Source: Streptomyces spinoverrucosus (GTDB lineage Bacteria > Actinomycetota > Actinomycetes > Streptomycetales > Streptomycetaceae). Taken from it: 64,000 nucleotides of DNA. A program made the position numbers and the translations under genes. Location of the stretch: positions 1-64,000 of the forward strand of contig NZ_BJND01000008.1 in assembly GCF_006539505.1 (NCBI RefSeq), read 5' to 3'. The notes below the pieces were generated by a model, which searched no databases, was not told the DNA's origin, and worked only from the letters and a program-made list of their open reading frames with translations. Within the stretch, counting starts at the first letter, position 1; each line of letters starts with the position of its first letter. Shown one piece after another: positions 1 through 7,641 of the stretch.

Positions 1-165
1 TCGCCCGACTTCGCCAACCCTGACCCGCTCTCCAAGGAGTGGGAGACCACACCACGCGAGGCCAAGGACGCCCTCACCGCACAGTCACTCGTGGCGTGCA
101 TCCTGTTCGCCGTCGCCCAGCCCCGCGACTGCTTCATCAAGGCATTCCACTTCGAACAGGTCTGA
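1..165 (+). CDS. C-terminal end of an unidentified protein, cut by the window edge
   Basis: The window opens inside a reading frame that runs from base 1 to a TGA at 163-165, giving the last 54 residues. Codon use is normal for the organism, with G or C in nearly every third position. The tail contains a hydrophobic stretch (VACILFAVAQ) followed by a short Cys- and Phe-containing end. I do not recognise the family and the domain is too short to assign. Confidence 0.55.
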   Translation, partial: SPDFANPDPLSKEWETTPREAKDALTAQSLVACILFAVAQPRDCFIKAFHFEQV

Positions 166-239
166 CCGATTCCTGGCATGTCCACGCACGGCGACTCACA
201 CCGCGGCCCGGGCGGCACATGGGCCCCGGACCGGGGGTG

Positions 240-751
240 GGGGCATTCAGACAGTTCCCGCGCGAAGGCCCTGACCCAGCAAGTGAGGGCGTGGCAGCAA
301 GCTGTGCGGATCCGCTTCTTCTGCGAAGGGTACGCGGTGCGGATCGACCCGCTGGCTTTCGAGACGCTCCCAGGGTGCCGCTCGACCTGCTGTTCTCGTG
401 CCTGCGCAATGGCTGCGTACCAGCGGTGCCGCTGCTCGGCCTCGCGGAACTCCTTCTCCCGCTGTTGGCGCTCGGCGTCTGCCGCCAGGTGCTCGAGCTT
501 CTGCAGCAGGCGCCCCAGCCGGGACTCCAAGGTCCATCGGGCGCCATCGCTGTACGAGTACGCATGCTCATACCGGCTTCCGAACGGTGCGCCGATCGCA
601 AGACGCCCGTCGAACTTCTCGTCGTACGTGGGTGGTCGTACAGGGGTATGACCTCGGGCTTGCCCCTGGTGTTGACCACGGTCCGGGACCAAGCGAGCGC
701 CTTGCGCGTCGCACGGACCAGACGGTGAGGGCGGCCCACGCTCTCGGGCAC
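240..751 (-). pseudogene. Decayed accessory-region protein with frameshift and internal micro-inversion
   Basis: Reverse-strand remnant of an uncharacterised protein type I associate with Streptomyces accessory regions. An N-terminal block with the motif RPHRLVRATRKALA reads at about 700-745. The frame slips near 626-634, and a charged helical block (begins ESRLGRLLQKLEHLAADAER) runs to about 376. The next segment expected from the family, motif ALTQQVRAWQQAVRIR, is present but lies on the + strand at about 259-374, between reverse-strand flanks. Compared with my memory of the family, the middle and the C-terminal region are also shortened. I infer a dead gene. The function of the intact family is unknown to me. 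Confidence 0.55.
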
Positions 752-817
752 ATCGACAGTCGCGCCGGTGGAGACTGGGCCGCCTTCTCGGCTTCCTCGT
801 CGACCAGTCGGGGAAGA

Positions 818-1148
818 TCACGGTCCCGGATCCCGCTCCTCAGATAAGGCGGAGCGCAGCCGGGAGATCAGCTCGACTCCGTCGGGCGCGCACAAGCTGG
901 GCTGGTCCGGTCGCGCGAAGACGCAGTCGCCTCGCTGCCGGCAGGGGCACGGGCGGCTTCGTCAGCGTCTTCTTCCTACCGTTCCATTGCTGCCTGTACC
1001 TCGCGAGGGTGCTTGCCGTGCTTGACGTAGTAGCGGCCGTCCGCCGTGACGACCGCCACGGGTGGCCGCTGCTGCGCCACTTTCTCTTGATCAATCCGCG
1101 CTTCTCAAGCGCCGCAGCCGTATGGATGGCCTTTGGCGGGAGAACCAC
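818..1148 (-). pseudogene. Decayed small hypothetical protein
   Basis: Three natural-looking pieces lie on the reverse strand in different frames. The first is LPPKAIHTAAALEKRGLIK near 1085-1145. The second is VAVVTADGRYYVKHGKHPRE, followed by VQAAMER and a TAG, near 980-1080. The third is a Cys-rich piece (CPCRQRGDCVFARP) running to a TGA at 818-820. In Streptomyces these motifs occur together in one small uncharacterised protein, so I read this as one gene broken by frameshifts and a nonsense codon. Spacing and orientation link it to the decayed gene at 240-751. Confidence 0.4.
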
Positions 1149-1286
1149 GGTCTCAGAAGCACCGCGATCTCTCGCTCCACTCGGCTTACTGCAGGGAGGA
1201 GCGTCACGATAGGCGGCAGAGGCAGGGTGCTGTCGGGTTTCGTAGCTCGTCTGGGCCGCTGGAGTCGTGTGAAGGTCCGGACGTGG

Positions 1287-1953
1287 TCAATCGATGTCCG
1301 GATCATCGGCCTCTTCCAGGAGCCGGGTCGCGAGGTCGTCGGCCCACTCCACAGCCCAAGCGCGGAAAGCGGTGATGGTGGCCTCATCGAGCCCATAGGC
1401 CGCAAAGGCTTCGTCATCGGTCCACTCGGCGCCCGTGAGGTTCGCCTGCAGGTCCTCGCGCTCGAAGCGGCCACGGGCATGGCGGCGGCCGAACTCCTCC
1501 AGCTCGGCATTGGACCAGCGGCGGGAGGCCGCGAACACGTCGATCAGGTCGCGGGGCGCTCCGCGGTCGGCGAGGGCACGGACCTTGGTTCCGATCACGT
1601 CTTCCTCCGCTAGGACGGGCCCGTACGGGCTCTGGGCGCCGGCCGCCAGAAGATCTCCTTGAGGATGTCGACCTCGCACTCCTGCCCGGTGGCCGGGTCG
1701 GTCACGGTGAAGCGGGCGGACAGTGGGGCGGTCTCCAGCGCGTGCACCTTCCAGCCGCGAGTTTCCAGGCCGGCCCGCAGCGTGGCCGCGTTGTCGGCCA
1801 TGGGCGCCGGGTTCTCGGTGGCGACGTCGAGGTCCTGGCTGGGGCGGTTCACGAGGTGGTGCGCCTGCACGGCATATCCGCCGGTGAGGACCAGGGGTAT
1901 GGGGAGCCGAGGGCGATCACGTCCGCCAGGAGCCGTGTGTGCAGCTCCGGCAT
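1287..1953 (-). pseudogene. AbiEii/AbiGii-type nucleotidyltransferase, broken by two frameshifts
   Basis: The protein reads as a DUF1814/AbiEii nucleotidyltransferase, the toxin of type IV abortive-infection systems, but only across three frames. The N-terminus (MPELHTRLLADVIALG) starts at 1953. After a slip near 1895-1905 comes the strand LVLTGGYAVQAHHLVNRPSQ with DLDVAT, the family's GG and DxD-like nucleotide-binding region. After a second slip near 1640-1655 the C-terminal helices (VIGTKVRALADRGAPRDLID) run to a TGA at 1287-1289. Start spacing after the upstream gene (stop 1959-1961) is what a two-gene operon would show. The toxin is presumably inactive unless these are sequencing errors. 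Confidence 0.7.
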
Positions 1954-1958
1954 GTCCG

Positions 1959-2351
1959 TCACGCGGCTGCCCGGGTGCGGGAGGCGAGCTGGGGGAAGGC
2001 GTCTTCCCATACGGTGCGCACGGTGCGACCGACGAGGGTGCGCAGCACCGGCCACAGCTGGAGGAGCAGGTCCCGGTTGAGGTAGCGGGGCAGGTCGTCG
2101 CGTAGGCCCTCGTGCAGGACGGTGCGGTACAGGCCCATGCGCTGGCGAGGCTTGCTCAGGTCGTACGAGGTCATCCCCGACCAGGCCATGTGCAGTGGCA
2201 GCTCCACGATCCCCTGGGTCGGGCCGTGCAACTCGTCCAGCGACTCCGGCAGACGCCGCCGGAACTTCTCCCGGTACAGCGCCAGGTCCTCGGCGACCGC
2301 GCCCGAGAGCTCGCTCGGCGTGGGTGCGGGATGCTGTGGGCTGGAGGGCAT
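1959..2351 (-). CDS. Conserved partner gene upstream of the AbiEii-like nucleotidyltransferase
   Basis: A 130-residue protein from an ATG at 2351, with a proline-rich start (MPSSPQHPAPTPSELSG) and then a soluble helical domain containing MAWSGMTSYDLSKPRQRMGL and ending RTRAAA. No helix-turn-helix, membrane segment or signal peptide is evident. In Streptomyces an open frame of this kind commonly sits directly upstream of an AbiEii-family nucleotidyltransferase. Here its stop is 5 bases before the ATG of the broken toxin gene. I infer it is the partner or antitoxin of that system, but the family is not one I can name. A longer upstream extension of the frame lacks coding character, so I chose 2351. 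Confidence 0.6.
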   Translation of the reverse strand: MPSSPQHPAPTPSELSGAVAEDLALYREKFRRRLPESLDELHGPTQGIVELPLHMAWSGMTSYDLSKPRQRMGLYRTVLHEGLRDDLPRYLNRDLLLQLWPVLRTLVGRTVRTVWEDAFPQLASRTRAAA

Positions 2352-2790
2352 GAGTCCATTATGGCGGCCGGAGAAGTGGCGCGGGTCATGATGAGCCAGC
2401 GGCCTCTGGAGTGAGCGGGACGGAGCCTGCTGGGGGAGCTGGTCGTGGCAGCTCGGCTTGCCCTGGCCGTCGGGACGGGTTGTCGGCCGTGACGCTCGTT
2501 TGACGCTCTGGGCGCCCTCACGCTGCTGGAGTTCCCTGCCTCGATTTCGGCCTACTGTCGAGCCCAAGTCGCTGCTCAGCACGTGAGAGGTGGGGGCAGC
2601 AGCAGCGGTGTAGGAGGCAGGCGTCGAGCACGCCAGGACCGTCGCACACAGTTCGGTTTCCTTTACGAGGGCGTGGCGTGCGAGCTGGCGTCGAGGGCTG
2701 CGGCGCGGAGTGCGGCTGCCACGTGGGTGACGGCGTACGCCCGGAGGTGCGTCCGGGGCGAGGGCGGCGGGCACGGTGGCCGGGCCAAGC
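2352..2790. other. Intergenic stretch with no gene seen
   Basis: About 440 bases between the start of the AbiEii partner gene and an IS remnant. Several frames stay open on both strands but read as arginine-, serine- and proline-rich shadow protein. It presumably holds the promoter of the reverse-strand pair. I could not pick a convincing -35/-10. Confidence 0.4.
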
Positions 2791-2918
2791 TCCACCTCGT
2801 CGCGGGCGGCGTCGCCATCCGGGTCGCCCAGCGCATCCCCGCGATGACCGAGGCGATCTGGCATAACCGCAGGACCAGCGGCGCCCCGGTCCCCCGATCC
2901 CTGATCGCGTACGACAGC
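2791..2918 (+). mobile_element. Remnant of an IS982-type transposase C-terminus
   Basis: A short + strand stretch reads AIRVAQRIPAMTEAIWHNRR, followed by SGAPVPRSLIAYD. I recognise the combination of AxxIWHN and RSLIAYDH as the usual C-terminal end of IS982-family transposases in Streptomyces. The catalytic DDE region, start codon, terminal inverted repeats and stop in the expected place are all missing. Only a fragment is left, next to the decayed toxin locus. The family call is from memory. Confidence 0.45.
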
Positions 2919-3088
2919 GGTCCGGCGCGGGGTCCCGATGAACACTTCGCTGCTGTCAGGGCCGGCGCGGTGTCGATCTGCTGCTGGCCGGTGTGGAGCG
3001 CGGCCGCGACCATGTCTCTCCTCAGGTGGTCGTACTTCTGCTGAAGACGCCGCGCCTCCGGGAGAGACGGTGGCTCCGACGGGGTTGG

Positions 3089-3685
3089 TCAACGCTTTTC
3101 GCGTCGGCTGCGGATGCTCAGGGCGATGGCGGAGACGAGGAACCAGAAGGCACCGAAGGCTGAGTATCCGGCGACGGTGGACAGGCTGCTCGTCGCCGAG
3201 GCGGACATGGCGGCGAAGGAGGCACCGGCGAGGACGGACAGTCCGCCGCTGATGACCATGGGCCACTGGGAACCGACAGTGCGTCGGCGCCGGATCGCCA
3301 CGACGAGCTGGAGCGCTCCGGAAAGGAGGGCCCAGATGCCGAACACGAGCAGGGCCGTCCCGATGGTGGAGAAGACGGCGATGATCATCCCGGCGGTGGT
3401 GGCGAGGCCGAGAGCCATGTTGGTGGTACCGACGCGGTCCGTGGAGCCGGTGCCGGCCATGCGACGCTCGAGGAGCGTGGCGATGACGTCCCACAGGGGA
3501 TAGATGACGAGCAGCACGGCCGCGATCACTGTAGGCCTGTCCGTCGATACGAGCGAGGCGGAGGTCGTGACGACGAGTGCCACCCAGATCAGGGAGAAGG
3601 CGACTCGGATCAGGTAGAGCGATCGGAGACCGGAGGTCGTCGTCGTGGTCGTGGTCGTGCTCGAAGTCACGGAAGTCTGAGTCAT
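3089..3685 (-). CDS. Polytopic membrane protein, DUF308/HdeD-like
   Basis: A 198-residue protein with a striking Ser/Thr-rich N-terminus (eight consecutive Thr near residues 10-17), then about six hydrophobic segments. The topology resembles DUF308/HdeD-type membrane proteins. Segments include LIRVAFSLIWVALVVTTSAS, a WDV motif after the second helix, and a short basic loop (AIRRRRTVGSQ) before the last helices. The C-terminus is basic (SIRSRREKR), which suggests a cytoplasmic end. It is divergent from the two-component system at 3900-5740 and shares its promoter region, so that system may control it. The exact role is unknown. Confidence 0.7.
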   Translation of the reverse strand: MTQTSVTSSTTTTTTTTSGLRSLYLIRVAFSLIWVALVVTTSASLVSTDRPTVIAAVLLVIYPLWDVIATLLERRMAGTGSTDRVGTTNMALGLATTAGMIIAVFSTIGTALLVFGIWALLSGALQLVVAIRRRRTVGSQWPMVISGGLSVLAGASFAAMSASATSSLSTVAGYSAFGAFWFLVSAIALSIRSRREKR

Positions 3686-3759
3686 CGGGTTGTCCCGTTT
3701 TGTGATCGTGATGGATTGAGACGGTCGCCTCGATGAGGAGTCTCAGCGGCCTCGGGAGG

Positions 3760-3872
3760 GGCCGTGTACTTCGAGCGAAGTAGTTCTGCCATCCACTTCG
3801 AAGATGAATGAGTTCTGCCGTCCCGATCGCCCGGACCGGGTTCGCCGTCTACATCATTCGAAGTACACGGCC
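3760..3872. promoter_or_regulatory. Divergent operator region with TACTTCGA-type palindromes
   Basis: Three related sites lie between the membrane protein and the sensor kinase. There is a perfect 16-base palindrome TACTTCGAGCGAAGTA at 3767-3782, a palindrome CTTCGAAG at 3796-3803, and TTCGAAGTA at 3858-3866. On a larger scale GGCCGTGTACTTCGA (3760-3774) is perfectly inverted at 3858-3872. AGTTCTGCC is also repeated at 3782-3790 and 3811-3819. The arrangement suggests cooperative binding by one dimeric regulator, plausibly the response regulator encoded at 5078-5740. Confidence 0.6.
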
Positions 3873-3899
3873 GCAGCACCCGTGGACGAGAATTGGGCC

Positions 3900-5081
3900 A
3901 TGGTCAAGGCGCAGAACTATCACGACGGGCCCCTGGCACCCCTGTGGGTCCGCCGCCCCGAGGCGCTGCACCTCATCGCCTATTCGGTGGCCGCGCTGGC
4001 GTTCACCGGCCAGATCGTGGCAGTGATCCTGCGAGGGTCGGATTGGCCGACGGCCCTCTCCGTGCTCCTCGCCGGTGGCGGTGTCGCCCTCTCATGGTGG
4101 AAACCGTGGGCAGGACTGGTCGTGACGAGCGCGGCGTCCTTCGCCGTCACAGCGGTGGGACACGACCCCCTGTCGGTGTGGATGATGGCGGTGCTCGTGC
4201 TGTTCTCGGTCACCCTCCGGGGGAAGCAGCCGCTGGCCGGAACCGGCCTCGTGGCGGCGTTCTTCCTGGGGGCGTTCATGACGCTGGGAGGATTCCGTGG
4301 CGGCGCGATCGTGGGAGCCGCCGCACTCTTCTCAGCCGTAGCAGGAGGTGCGACGGGGGCCGCGCTGCGCATCCATCGAGAGTACTGGCTCACCCTGGAG
4401 GAACGGGCCGAAAGCGCCATCGCCACCCGTGAGATCGAAGCCACCCGACGGGTGACCGAGGAACGACTCCGCATCGCCCGGGACCTCCACGACGTCATCG
4501 GCCATCAGGTCGCGATGCTGAGCCTGCATCTCGGTGCCGCGGAGATCGGGCTGCCCGAAGACGCCGAGTCCTCCCGGCAGGCCCTCGTCTCAGCCAGGTC
4601 CAGCGCCCGCACCGTCGTCGTCGAAACGCAACGGATCCTCGCGCTCCTCCGCCTCGGAGACGACATCTCCGACGACGAGGCGCTCCGGCCGGCCCCGGCG
4701 CTCAGCGGCCTGGAAAGCCTCATCGCCTCTTTCGAGAGCATCGGCCTCGACGTCCGGCCCTCCATCGACATCCCCGCCGGTTTCGTGGAGCCCAGCGTCG
4801 GCGTGACGGTCTACCGGGTCGTTCAGGAAGCGCTCACGAATGCCTACCGGCATGGAGAGGGGGCGGCAACGGTGGATGTGCGCGAGCGCGACGGCAGGAT
4901 CTGCGTCACCGTGGAGAACCGCGTCGGTCACTCACGGCGCGGCTCCGGCTCGGGCAGCGGACTCGGACTCGTGGGGATGCGCGAACGCGTCGAGTCCTCC
5001 AGTGGGCGGCTGACGATCGACAGTGACGACGGGCGATTCCGGGTCCATGCGGAGTTCAGCCCGCTGGGAGCCGCCGTATGA
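3900..5081 (+). CDS. Sensor histidine kinase, NarL-type partner (HisKA_3 family)
   Basis: A 393-residue membrane sensor kinase. Four to five hydrophobic segments occupy about residues 15-150. They are followed by a coiled linker and the HisKA_3 phospho-acceptor motif ARDLHDVIGHQ with the His near residue 197. A HATPase domain has the N-box QEALTNAYRHGEG and the G-box GSGLGLVGMRER. It should autophosphorylate and pass phosphate to the regulator encoded next, whose ATG overlaps its stop by 4 bases. I start it at 3900 because an ATG at 3804 would place the operator inside the coding region and give an unnatural N-terminus. The signal sensed is unknown, and no large extracellular domain is present. 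Confidence 0.9.
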   Translation: MVKAQNYHDGPLAPLWVRRPEALHLIAYSVAALAFTGQIVAVILRGSDWPTALSVLLAGGGVALSWWKPWAGLVVTSAASFAVTAVGHDPLSVWMMAVLVLFSVTLRGKQPLAGTGLVAAFFLGAFMTLGGFRGGAIVGAAALFSAVAGGATGAALRIHREYWLTLEERAESAIATREIEATRRVTEERLRIARDLHDVIGHQVAMLSLHLGAAEIGLPEDAESSRQALVSARSSARTVVVETQRILALLRLGDDISDDEALRPAPALSGLESLIASFESIGLDVRPSIDIPAGFVEPSVGVTVYRVVQEALTNAYRHGEGAATVDVRERDGRICVTVENRVGHSRRGSGSGSGLGLVGMRERVESSSGRLTIDSDDGRFRVHAEFSPLGAAV

Positions 5082-5740
5082 CGACGCGGATTCTGATCGT
5101 CGACGACCAGGACGAGATCAGGGCCGGGATCCGGGCGATGCTTCGGCTCGACCCGAGTCTCGTCGTCGCGGGTGATCTCTCCGATGGACTCCAGGTCGTC
5201 CCCTACCTCCGGGACCACCCCGTCGACCTGGTCCTGATGGACATCCGGATGCCCGGCATCGATGGTGTCGAAGCCACCCGCCGGATCCGCGAAGAGTATC
5301 CACCCGAAAAACTGCGGGTGATCGTGCTGACCACTTTTGACCAGGACGACATCGTTCTCGCCGCCCTTCGCGCGGGCGCCAACGGTTTCCTGAGCAAGAC
5401 CGTGAGCCCCGCTGAACTCGTCGCCGGAATCACCGAGGTCGTGGGCGGTGGCGGTGCGCTGTCGGCCGCCGCGACGGCCGCGCTCATCGGTCACATGACC
5501 GACAGTCCGCCCCCGGTGATCGACCGGGAACTGCTGCGACGCTTCGACGCTCTGACACCCAGGGAGCGGGACGTGGTCGTTCTCGTCGCGAGCGGTCTCG
5601 GCAACGACGAGATCGCGGCCCAGATGTCCGTGTCGCCGTTCACCGTGAAGACGCATGCGGTGCGGGCCATGACGAAGGTCGGCGCACGTGATCGAGCGCA
5701 ACTCGTCTCGTTCACCTTCCGGGCCGGCCTCTACCCCTGA
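5078..5740 (+). CDS. LuxR/NarL-family response regulator
   Basis: A 220-residue response regulator. The receiver domain starts ILIVDDQDEIRAG with the acidic pair at residues 9-10, the phospho-acceptor Asp55 in LMDIRMPGIDG, and the conserved Lys in FLSKT. The C-terminal LuxR helix-turn-helix (about 150-210) contains LTPRERDVVVLVASGLGNDE and the recognition-helix region SPFTVKTHAVRAMTKVGARDR. Translation is coupled to the kinase through an ATGA overlap. Likely targets are its own divergent promoter region at 3760-3872 and the membrane protein gene. Confidence 0.93.
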   Translation: MTTRILIVDDQDEIRAGIRAMLRLDPSLVVAGDLSDGLQVVPYLRDHPVDLVLMDIRMPGIDGVEATRRIREEYPPEKLRVIVLTTFDQDDIVLAALRAGANGFLSKTVSPAELVAGITEVVGGGGALSAAATAALIGHMTDSPPPVIDRELLRRFDALTPRERDVVVLVASGLGNDEIAAQMSVSPFTVKTHAVRAMTKVGARDRAQLVSFTFRAGLYP

Positions 5741-5853
5741 GCCTGCCGAGCAGAACCGCAAAGAGCCTCTGAGCTGCGGGTCTTCTGGATTGGCCGGACG
5801 TGGCCGGGTGCGCGCTCCGGCTCGACTGCGTGAGGGGCGGGGTCACAGGCTTG

Positions 5854-5874
5854 ACCTTGACATCGTGACAAGGT
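5854..5874 (+). promoter_or_regulatory. MerR-type operator/promoter
   Basis: A near-perfect dyad, ACCTTGACA-TCG-TGACAAGGT (one mismatch), with TTGACC/TTGACA -35-like elements on its left arm. This is the layout expected for a MerR-family regulator that binds inside an over-long promoter spacer. The first start codon (GTG 5884) lies only 9 bases downstream, so the transcript may be leaderless. The regulator is probably the MerR protein at 6591-7628. Confidence 0.6.
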
Positions 5875-5883
5875 GTTCCCTGG

Positions 5884-6597
5884 GTGCAGGAGGTGGTTTC
5901 GATCAACCCGACAAACGGAACCCCGCAGAACGCCCGCGCGGCGGACGCCCTGAGCGCCGAGGACTCGTCGGTCCGGCTACAGGCGGCCCTGGCGGTCGGC
6001 TCGAACCCCGACCCCGGCTTGCTGGAGACGCTCGTCGAGCGCTGCGCGGCCGAGCCGGACTTCTTCGTGCGGGACATGCTGTCCTGGACGCTGACCCGCC
6101 TCCCGCCGGAGATCACCCTGCCCCGGATTCGCCAGGAACTCTCCTCCGAGCGCACCCAGGCCCGCAGCCAGGCGCTGCACACGCTCTCCAAGATCGGCAA
6201 CAAGAGCGCGTGGGCCTGGATCACACGCGACTTGCTGCGCGATGCCGACGACGAGGTCGCGCGGACCGCGTGGCGCGTCGCGGTCGTCCTCGTGCCCGAG
6301 GACGAGAAGAAGTACCTGGTCGACGAACTGGTCATGCAGCTCGGCCGCGGCGACCGGAATGTGCAACTGAGCCTGAGCCGGGCCCTCGTCGACCTCGGTG
6401 ACGTGACCGAGCCCGCCCTGGACAAGGCCGCGGCGAGCCCCGACCCGGCCGTGGCCGCCCACGCTCGTGCCACCGAGTTGCTCCGGCGGAACCCGGAGAC
6501 CGGTTTCGACACGGCCATCGACGAGGCGAAGCGTGTCGTCCTGCTCGGCCCGGAGCGAGCCGAGGCCGCGAACGCTGTGGAGACCGCGGAGTGCTGA
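5884..6597 (+). CDS. HEAT-repeat protein
   Basis: A 237-residue soluble protein of tandem helical pairs typical of HEAT repeats. Examples are DSSVRLQAALAVGSNPDPGL, FFVRDMLSWTLTRLPP, TQARSQALHTLSKIGN and DEVARTAWRVAVVLVPEDEK. No catalytic motif, signal peptide or membrane segment is visible, so it is probably a protein-binding scaffold. It precedes and overlaps by 7 bases a MerR regulator that itself carries HEAT repeats, so the two likely interact. GTG at 5884 is the first start. GTG 5893 is a possible alternative. Confidence 0.8.
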   Translation: MQEVVSINPTNGTPQNARAADALSAEDSSVRLQAALAVGSNPDPGLLETLVERCAAEPDFFVRDMLSWTLTRLPPEITLPRIRQELSSERTQARSQALHTLSKIGNKSAWAWITRDLLRDADDEVARTAWRVAVVLVPEDEKKYLVDELVMQLGRGDRNVQLSLSRALVDLGDVTEPALDKAAASPDPAVAAHARATELLRRNPETGFDTAIDEAKRVVLLGPERAEAANAVETAEC

Positions 6598-7628
6598 TCG
6601 GTGAAGTAGCCCGTCATTCGGGGGTGAGCACCCGGATGCTCCGGCACTACGACGCCCTCGGGCTGGTGCGACCGACCGGTCGCACCGTCGGCGGCTACCG
6701 CGAGTACTCCGCCGAGGACGTCCGCAGGATCTTCCACGTGGAGGGCCTGCGGTCCCTCGGACTCTCGCTCAAGCAGATCGGGCGGGCGCTGGAGGATCCG
6801 TCCTTCACGCCGTCCACCTTGGTCAGCGACCTCATCCGGTGGACGGAAGACCGCTTGGAGCGGGAACGGCAGTTGCTCGAACGGCTCCGCGCGATCGATG
6901 CGTCGGCGCCCATGGGCTGGCAGGACGTCCTGCGCATCGTCGAGCTCATGCAGGGGCTCGGCTCGACCAGTGCCGCGCGCAGGCAGCAGGCCGTCTTGGC
7001 CCGGCCGGGGGGTGTGTCGGCTCCCGCCGAGGTGCTGGCCGGAGCGGTCCTGGCCGAATCCGATCCCAACGTCGCGGGCGCCCTGCGCTGGGCGCTCGCC
7101 CGGTCGGGCGGCGACGGCGTGGCGGCACTGACCGCCGGCGCGCACTCGGAGGACGTCGACATCCGGCGGCGCGCGGTGCTGGCGATCGCCGAGATGGCCG
7201 AGGCCCCCGGGGCGACCGCGGTGCTTGCGGACACGCTCGGCGACCCGGACACGACGGTGCGCAGGTACGCGGCTCTCGCCTTGGGCAGGCGTGGCGTGAC
7301 CGGGGCCGTGCCGACGCTCGTCGGCATGGTGGTCGAGGGCTGCAACGACGTCGAAGCGGCGGAGGTCCTCCGAACGCTGTCCCAGGACCCCGGGTGTGCG
7401 GACCGGATTCTGACCGCGCTGGTCGACGAACTCGCCGCGCCCTCCGCGGACTCCGCGACGCGCATCCGTCTGACCCAGGCGCTGGTCGAGCTGTCGGGGA
7501 CCGGCGTGCGGGAGATCCTGCGCCAACTGGCCCACGACGACGACCGCGCCGTCGCCCTCGTCGCCTCGGCCTTCATCACGGTTCTCGACGAGCGGTCTCC
7601 CGAAGACCGAGGCGACGAGGATTCCTGA
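6591..7628 (+). CDS. MerR-family regulator with C-terminal HEAT repeats
   Basis: A 345-residue protein. Residues 1-70 are a MerR DNA-binding domain (LIGEVARHSGVSTRMLRHYD, then GYREYSAEDVRRI). A dimerisation helix follows at about 80-110 (LIRWTEDRLERERQLLERLR). Residues 150-340 are HEAT repeats (DPNVAGALRWALARSG, DPDTTVRRYAALALGRRGVT). A standard MerR effector pocket is absent, so the ligand is probably a protein or the HEAT domain itself. It starts with GTG inside the end of the HEAT gene. It likely binds the dyad at 5854-5874 and controls this two-gene operon. Confidence 0.88.
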   Translation: MLIGEVARHSGVSTRMLRHYDALGLVRPTGRTVGGYREYSAEDVRRIFHVEGLRSLGLSLKQIGRALEDPSFTPSTLVSDLIRWTEDRLERERQLLERLRAIDASAPMGWQDVLRIVELMQGLGSTSAARRQQAVLARPGGVSAPAEVLAGAVLAESDPNVAGALRWALARSGGDGVAALTAGAHSEDVDIRRRAVLAIAEMAEAPGATAVLADTLGDPDTTVRRYAALALGRRGVTGAVPTLVGMVVEGCNDVEAAEVLRTLSQDPGCADRILTALVDELAAPSADSATRIRLTQALVELSGTGVREILRQLAHDDDRAVALVASAFITVLDERSPEDRGDEDS

Positions 7629-7641
7629 CGGGCTGCCGTGG

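Noticed and set aside
1959..3494. Treating the whole 511-codon - strand frame as one protein
   Set aside because: Only the last 130 codons (from 2351) look coding. The upstream part is His/Arg/Pro nonsense overlapping the IS relic and the membrane protein.
3804..3899. Longer N-terminus for the sensor kinase from ATG 3804
   Set aside because: It would include the operator palindromes and gives an unnatural Arg-rich leader. ATG 3900 fits better.
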